Of a stretch of DNA of 64,000 nucleotides, positions 59,205 through 64,000 are shown piece after piece; position 1 is the first letter of the stretch, and every line of letters starts with the position of its first letter. Source of the DNA: UBA10649 sp963749905. GTDB taxonomy: Bacteria > Actinomycetota > Actinomycetes > S36-B12. Position numbers and translations under genes: made by a program. The DNA lies in the NCBI GenBank assembly GCA_963749905.1, contig CAVVOF010000006.1, forward strand, positions 496,001-560,000, written 5' to 3'. Below the pieces are notes generated by a model. The model was not told the DNA's origin and did not search any database. It saw nothing but the letters and a program-made list of their open reading frames with translations.

Positions 59205-60422
59205 CTACTGAATGAGTTCGAAGATCTGGAAGATCGGCATGTACATCGCGATGATCATCGCGCCGACGAGACCGCCCAGGAACATGATCATGATGGGCTC
59301 CAGCAGCGCCATCAGCGACTCCGTCGTCGCCTCGACCTCCTGGTCGTAGAAGTCGGCGATCTTGTTGAGCATGGTGTCCAGGGCACCGGTGTCCTCGCCC
59401 ACGGCGATCATCTGCACCACCATGTCCGGGAAGATGCTGTGGTCGGACAAGGGTCGTGCGATGCCGGTGCCGTCCCGCACGCTTGTCTTCACGTCCGCGA
59501 CGGCATCGGAAATGATCACGTTCCCAGACGTCTCGCCCACGATGTCGAGCGTCGTCAGGATGGGCACGCCCGCGTGCACGAGGGTCGAGAAGTTCCGTGT
59601 GAACCGTGCCAAGGCGACCTTCTGGTACAACCTGCCGAACACCGGGATCTTGAACTTGAGCGGGTCCAGCACGCGACGGACTCGCGGCTTGTTCTTGTTC
59701 TTCCGGTACCACATCGTGCCGCCGATCACGACGACCAGGAAGGGCACGAAGAACAACGGGTTCGTCACCAGCGCGGACGCCCCGACCAGGATCCGCGTCG
59801 GCAGCGGCAGCTCGCCGCCGAACTCCGAGAACAGCGTGGCAAACACCGGGACGATGAAGATCAGCATGCCGGTGACGATGAGGATGGCGAGCACGCCGAC
59901 GGCGATCGGATAGGTCAGCGCCGCCTTGATCTTCCCGCGCAGCTTGACGTCCGCCTCGATCGACTCGGCGATCTGCAGCATCGTCGTGTCGAGGAAGCCG
60001 CCCACCTCGCCGGCCCGCACCATGCTCACCATCAGCGGCGGGAAGTCCTCGTGCCGCGCCAAGGCTCCCGAGAGTGAGTCGCCCTTCTCCACTTGGTCGC
60101 GCACCTCGATGAGCAGGTCGCGCAGGCGGTCGCTCTCGGTCTGCTCCGAGAGGATCGCCAGGCACCGCAGGATGGGCAGGCCCGACGACAGCATCGTGGC
60201 GAACTGGCGGGTGAAGATCGCCATGTCCTTGAGCTTGACCCGCGCCTTGCGGAACCGGATCTCGCGGTTGAGGCCCGTGCCCGAGGACTCCACGGCGATC
60301 GGCGTCATGCCCTGCTGCCGGACGCGGGACAGCGCCTCGGCCTCACTGGCCACCTTGAACTTGGACTCGACCAGGCGCCCGTTGCGGGCCCTGGCCTTGA
60401 CCACGTACTCAGTCAGTGGCAT
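59205..60422 (-). CDS. pilC: type IV pilus platform protein PilC
   Basis: This 405-residue inner-membrane platform protein has an N-terminal cytoplasmic domain (YVVKARARNGRLVESKFKV) and two T2SSF domains. The first contains FTRQFATMLSSGLPILRCL and the second FTRNFSTLVHAGVPILTTLDIV. Three helices are visible, the last at the C-terminus. It couples the PilB and PilT motors to the pilus base. ATG 60422 overlaps pilT by 14 nt. Full length. Confidence 0.93.
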   Translation of the reverse strand: MPLTEYVVKARARNGRLVESKFKVASEAEALSRVRQQGMTPIAVESSGTGLNREIRFRKARVKLKDMAIFTRQFATMLSSGLPILRCLAILSEQTESDRLRDLLIEVRDQVEKGDSLSGALARHEDFPPLMVSMVRAGEVGGFLDTTMLQIAESIEADVKLRGKIKAALTYPIAVGVLAILIVTGMLIFIVPVFATLFSEFGGELPLPTRILVGASALVTNPLFFVPFLVVVIGGTMWYRKNKNKPRVRRVLDPLKFKIPVFGRLYQKVALARFTRNFSTLVHAGVPILTTLDIVGETSGNVIISDAVADVKTSVRDGTGIARPLSDHSIFPDMVVQMIAVGEDTGALDTMLNKIADFYDQEVEATTESLMALLEPIMIMFLGGLVGAMIIAMYMPIFQIFELIQ

Positions 60423-61815
60423 CAGCAGACCTGCCGAGCAGCTGGTTCAGCTCGGAGGCGTCCGAGCACTTCTCGCGCGCGGTCTCGTAGCTGATCGTGC
60501 CGTCCTGCACGAGCTGGGCCAGGTCCTGGTTGAGGGTGTGCATGCCGAAGCGCGATCCGGTCTGCAGTGCTGAGGGGATGGACTGCAGCTTGCCCTCGCG
60601 GATCAGGTTGCGGATCGCCGGTGTCGCGACCATCACCTCGGTGGCGGCCACGCGGGCGTTGCCGTCGACCGTCTTGCACAGCGTCTGGCAGACGACGGCC
60701 TGGATGGAGGCGGCGAGCTGGGTCCGGATCTGGGACTGCTGCTCGGGCGGGAACACGTCGATCACGCGGTCGATCGTCGTGGCGGCCGAACTGGTGTGCA
60801 GGGTGCCGAACACGAGGTGACCGGTCTCCGCCGCGGTCAATGCGATCGCGATCGTCTCGAGGTCGCGCATCTCACCGACGAGGATGATGTCGGGGTCCTG
60901 GCGGAGCGCGTGCTTGAGCGCGTTCTGGAAGGACAGCGTGTCCTGTCCCACCTCGCGCTGGTTGACGACGCTCTGCCGATGCTGGTGCACGAACTCGATC
61001 GGGTCCTCGATGGTGATGATGTGGCCCTTGCGGGTGCGGTTCGCCTTGTCGATGATGGCGGCCAGCGTCGTGGACTTGCCCGATCCGGTCGGTCCGGTGA
61101 CCAGCACCAGCCCGCGCGGCAGGTCGGCGAACTCGCCCAGCGAGGGCGGCATGCGCAGCGACTCGAGCGGGAGGATCTCCCACGGGATGGCGCGCAGCAC
61201 CGCGCCGATGGCGCCCTGCTGCTGCATGATGTTGACGCGGAACCGGGCGGCGCCGGGCAACTGGTAGGCGAGGTCGAGTTCCTTGGTCTCCTCGAACCGC
61301 TGCTTCTGCCGGTCCGTCAGGATCGCGTAGACCGACTCCTGCAGCTGATGCGACGTCAGCGGGCGGTAGCCGGGCACTGCCTCCAGATCGCCGTGCACGC
61401 GGATCATCGGCGGCGAGTTGACGGACAGGTGGAGGTCGGAGCCCTTGTGCTCCAGCAGGTACAGCAGCATCTCGTCGAGGGAGATCTCCGCGTCCGCCGA
61501 GCCGAAGGCGGGTCGCTCGATGGTGACGATGCCCTGTTCCGACGCACTCGGCGGGGCCGACGGCGCCATGTCCGCGCGGCCGTCGGTGTCGGCATGCCGA
61601 TGCGGGTCGGCCGGTTCGGCGACCGGGGTCGGCGGGGCTACCGGGATCGACGTCGGCGGTGCGAGTGGGATGCTCGCAGGCTGCGCCGACATCGACCCTG
61701 ACGGAGGCGCAAGCGGGATCGACAGCGCCGGCGCCACGTGCTCCTCCTCTGACCTTGCAGATGGGGCCGGCGGAGGTGCCAGGGGCAGGCTCGTCGCGTC
61801 CGGCTCGTCATCCAT
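60409..61815 (-). CDS. pilT: type IV pilus retraction ATPase PilT
   Basis: This 468-residue hexameric ATPase drives pilus retraction. After a Pro/Ala-rich disordered first 110 residues comes the PilT core: SDLHLSVNSPPMIRVHGDL, Walker A GPTGSGKST, the Asp box EDPIEF, Walker B-type ILVGEMRDLETI and the His box GHLVFGTLHTSSA. The AIRNLIREGK motif follows. I chose ATG 61815 with AAGGGAG 6 nt upstream; GTG 61866 overlaps pilB and would add 17 residues. The N-terminal extension is unusual for PilT (about 345 residues normally). Confidence 0.92.
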   Translation of the reverse strand: MDDEPDATSLPLAPPPAPSARSEEEHVAPALSIPLAPPSGSMSAQPASIPLAPPTSIPVAPPTPVAEPADPHRHADTDGRADMAPSAPPSASEQGIVTIERPAFGSADAEISLDEMLLYLLEHKGSDLHLSVNSPPMIRVHGDLEAVPGYRPLTSHQLQESVYAILTDRQKQRFEETKELDLAYQLPGAARFRVNIMQQQGAIGAVLRAIPWEILPLESLRMPPSLGEFADLPRGLVLVTGPTGSGKSTTLAAIIDKANRTRKGHIITIEDPIEFVHQHRQSVVNQREVGQDTLSFQNALKHALRQDPDIILVGEMRDLETIAIALTAAETGHLVFGTLHTSSAATTIDRVIDVFPPEQQSQIRTQLAASIQAVVCQTLCKTVDGNARVAATEVMVATPAIRNLIREGKLQSIPSALQTGSRFGMHTLNQDLAQLVQDGTISYETAREKCSDASELNQLLGRSADATD

Positions 61816-61852
61816 CGCGGCTCCCTTGAGCAGCGGCAGCACGAAGTCCTCG

Positions 61853-63524
61853 TCACGCGATGACACGGAGCACCTCCCCGATCGTGGTCATCCCTTGCGC
61901 GACCTTGAGCCAGCCGTCCTGTCGCAGTGTCCGCATGCCTTGTTCGATAGCCACGGTCCGCACCTCCTCCGATGAAGCGTTTCGGACCGCCAGCTTGCCT
62001 AGCTGCTCCGACATGGGCATGACCTCGTGCATCGCCAGCCGCCCCCGGTAGCCGGTGTTGGCGCAGCTCGTGCAGCCGACCGGCTCGAAGAACGTCGGGC
62101 ACGACCCCCGGCGGCGTCTGGAACTGCACCGCTGCCAGTTCAGCCGCGGACTTCTCGACCGGCGCCCTGCACTTCGTGCACAGCCGGCGCGCCAGGCGCT
62201 GCCCGGTCGCGCACTCGAGCGCTGACGCGACAAGGAAGGGCTCGATGCCCATCTCGGTCAGTCGGGTGATCACGCTCGGAGCGTCGTTGGTGTGCAGCGT
62301 GGTGAGCACGAGGTGGCCCGTGAGCGCGGACTCGATCGCGATGCGGGCCGTCTCGTGGTCGCGGATCTCGCCGATCAGGATGATGTCGGGGTCGGCACGC
62401 AGGATCGATCGCAGGGCGGACGCGAAAGTCAGGCCGGCCTTGGCGTTGGTCTGCACCTGGTTGATTCCCGGGATCCGATACTCGACCGGGTCCTCGACCG
62501 TGACGATGTTGACCTCGGGACGGGCCACCGCGTTCAGGGTCGCGTACAGGCTGGTCGACTTGCCCGATCCGGTGGGGCCGCTGACGATGAGCATCCCGTA
62601 CGGGCGCTCGTACGCCCGTCGCCAGAGCGTCAGGTTCTCCGGCGAGAAGCCGAGCTCCGGCAGGGCCATCTGCGCGGCCGTGTTGTCCAGGATCCGCATG
62701 ACGATCTTCTCGCCCCAGACCGTCGGCAGGCACGAGACGCGGAGGTCGATCTTGCGTCCGCGCGAGACGACCGTCAGCCGGCCGTCCTGCGGCAGCCGTC
62801 GCTCGGCGATGTCCATGTCGCTCATGATCTTCAGCCGGGAGATGATCGCCGCCTGGATCTCCTTGGGCGCAGGGGCCATCTCCTTGAGCACGCCGTCGAT
62901 GCGGAACCGGATCCGGATGCTGCTCTCCGTCGGCTCCACGTGGACGTCGGAGGCATTGTCCGAGATGGCCTGGTTGAGCAGCAGGTTCACGTAGCGCACC
63001 AGCGGGGCGTCCGACGACGACGCCACCGGCGCCAGGATGTCGATCGCCTGCTCGTCCTCGAGCATGTCGCGCACCAGCTCGCCGAGCTCGGCCTCGGCCC
63101 GGTAGAGCAGGTTCAGCCGCGTCTGGATCTCGGCCTTCATCGCGCACGCGAAGCGCACCGGGTGCCGGGTGATGGCCTGCAGGTCGTCTCGGACCTGCCA
63201 GTTCATCGCCGTCTGCGAGTCGCCCACGACGACGAGGACGTCCTTGTCGAAGCCGATCGGGACCACCGCGTACTTGCGGGCCTGGTCGCCCGTCAGCAGC
63301 GCCAACGCCGACGGGTCGACGGCGACGTCCATGATCTCGACGAAGTCGAGGCCGGCCGCCTGCACCGTGCAGCGCACGACGTCCTTCTTGGAGACCGCGC
63401 CCTGCTGGACCAGCACGTTGAGCACCGGCTGACCCACGGAGCCGGCCGTCGCCTCCGCCGCCGCGAGCTGATCGTCGGTGATCAGGCCCTCGGACACCAG
63501 CACGCCGGCGACCGACGTGCTCAT
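61853..63524 (-). CDS. pilB: type IV pilus assembly ATPase PilB (frame-disrupted near 62108)
   Basis: This extension ATPase begins at ATG 63524 with a GspE_N-type domain, then Walker A GPTGSGKSTS, the Asp box VEDPVEYRI and ILIGEIRDHETA. CTKCRAP (residues about 460) begins the zinc clamp. After TPPGVVP the frame breaks and continues one base over as TFFEPVGCTSCANTGYRGR, restoring the second Cys pair and the end EVLRVIA. Length is 3n+1, so one extra base near GTGCCCGACG is implied; corrected length is about 556 residues. It overlaps the coiled-coil gene upstream (ATGA). Confidence 0.85.
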
Positions 63525-63802
63525 GGCCTTGCCCCCACGGCGCCATTCACCTTCGCAGGATAGGCCGGATCGAGGAGGGAGTCGACGAGAGTCAGGTCGG
63601 CCCGGTAACGCTGGATCAATTCGTCGGTCAGGGCCGTGAGCTCGGCGTCGGACTCGGCCAGCCCGTCCGTCGGTCCGCCCTGTCGCGACCGCAGCCGTGC
63701 GAGCTCCGCGCGGCGCCGCGCCAGGACCCGCTGCCGTCGAAGCTCAGCGAGGTCGAGGATGGCGAGATCGACGTCGTCCCGCGGGGCGGCGGCCATCGTC
63801 AT
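63521..63802 (-). CDS. small coiled-coil protein between pilus ATPase genes
   Basis: This 93-residue soluble protein is strongly helical with many Arg and Glu (LAILDLAELRRQRVLARRRA, then AELTALTDELIQRYRADL). I do not recognise it. ATG 63802 overlaps the stop of the PilT-like gene upstream (ATGA), and its own stop overlaps the pilB ATG (ATGA). Sitting fused by overlaps between two motor genes suggests it binds or adapts a motor ATPase. Confidence 0.7.
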   Translation of the reverse strand: MTMAAAPRDDVDLAILDLAELRRQRVLARRRAELARLRSRQGGPTDGLAESDAELTALTDELIQRYRADLTLVDSLLDPAYPAKVNGAVGARP

Positions 63803-64000
63803 GCCTCGCCGGACTCGCGATACCCGGCACGACGCAGGGCCACGTGCAGGTCGGCGGCGCGCGGCACCACCTTCTCCGCCTCACCCACCGTGATCTGGCC
63901 GGACATCACCAGTCGAACGGCATCCTGCTCGAACGTGCGCATCCCGTAGAACTGGCCGTCGGCGACGATGTCCTGGAGGTTCCCCGTCTTGTCCGAGTCG
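63799..64000 (-). CDS. PilT-like ATPase, C-terminal end (cut by window)
   Basis: Only the last 66 residues are present. They include NLQDIVADGQFYGMRTFEQD and VRLVMSGQITVGEAEKVV, which align by eye with the end of PilT at 60409 (FGMHTLNQDLAQLVQDGTIS). This is the C-terminal region of PilT/PilU-type ATPases, so a second retraction-type motor probably precedes pilB. The rest lies beyond 64000. Confidence 0.75.
   Translation of the reverse strand, partial: DSDKTGNLQDIVADGQFYGMRTFEQDAVRLVMSGQITVGEAEKVVPRAADLHVALRRAGYRESGEA

Overview
The window is a G+C-rich actinobacterial chromosome segment. Evidence for this is dense coding on both strands, frequent GTG and TTG starts, and stop/start overlaps of the GTGA or ATGA type. 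Gene order is also typical: holA-comEC-comEA, nadD-rsfS-gpgP, rplU-rpmA-obgE-proB-proA, mreBCD-mrdA-rodA and folC-ndk. Haem-type hmuTUV genes, an RNase E/G with a long basic N-terminus and leaderless promoters fit the same picture. I infer a member of the Propionibacteriales, most like Nocardioidaceae (for example Aeromicrobium or Nocardioides). That is judged from gene order and protein style, not from a search.

Layout. (1) 1-4.3 kb: the end of one gene, two secreted proteins, and a divergent haem/siderophore ABC transporter (hmuTUV). (2) 4.3-14.8 kb: holA, a PadR-type regulator, the DNA-uptake genes comEC and comEA, plsY, degV, a YcaQ-type glycosylase and leuS. (3) 14.9-19.6 kb: surface and membrane proteins, namely a four-IPT-domain protein, an EamA exporter, a Flp-type pilin fused to FN3 domains, and a protein with 23-residue tandem repeats. 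(4) 19.8-31 kb: tRNA-Ala, gpgP, rsfS, an LCP-like protein, nadD, proA, proB, obgE, rpmA, rplU and rne. (5) 31-39.8 kb: the TIGR03936/TIGR03960 pair, then the rod-shape cluster rodA-mrdA-mreD-mreC-mreB. (6) 40-49.7 kb: an Abhydrolase_9 lipase-like protein, ndk, a DUF4233 protein, folC, a PAS-GAF-GGDEF-EAL protein, valS and a small membrane protein. (7) 49.6-64 kb: a type IV pilus locus containing pilA, pilB, pilC, pilT, pilD and a second PilT-like ATPase cut by the window edge. It also carries a MinD/CpaE-like ATPase, a FliA/WhiG-type sigma factor, a degenerate sigma-like protein, a DUF4388-like protein and six small proteins I cannot name. Tight coupling of these genes suggests one assembly and regulation module.

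Non-coding structure is unusually rich. Five copies of a 70-76 bp palindromic repeat, one of them a perfect 74 bp palindrome, have arms that change in compensating pairs. Each sits just downstream of a gene end, and two of them supply the stop codon. A different palindrome follows rodA, and a 92 bp cloverleaf-shaped element follows the lipase-like gene. I read these as terminators or transcript-end structures. Several genes start 6-8 nt after a -10 box with no Shine-Dalgarno sequence, so they are probably leaderless.

Caution: four genes (mreD, the PAS-GGDEF-EAL gene, the MinD-like gene and pilB) are each out of frame by exactly one extra base, although the protein continues clearly in the next frame. 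Consensus sequence errors are the simplest explanation. No stretch over 300 bases lacks a gene. I saw no insertion sequence, prophage, CRISPR array, rRNA or origin.
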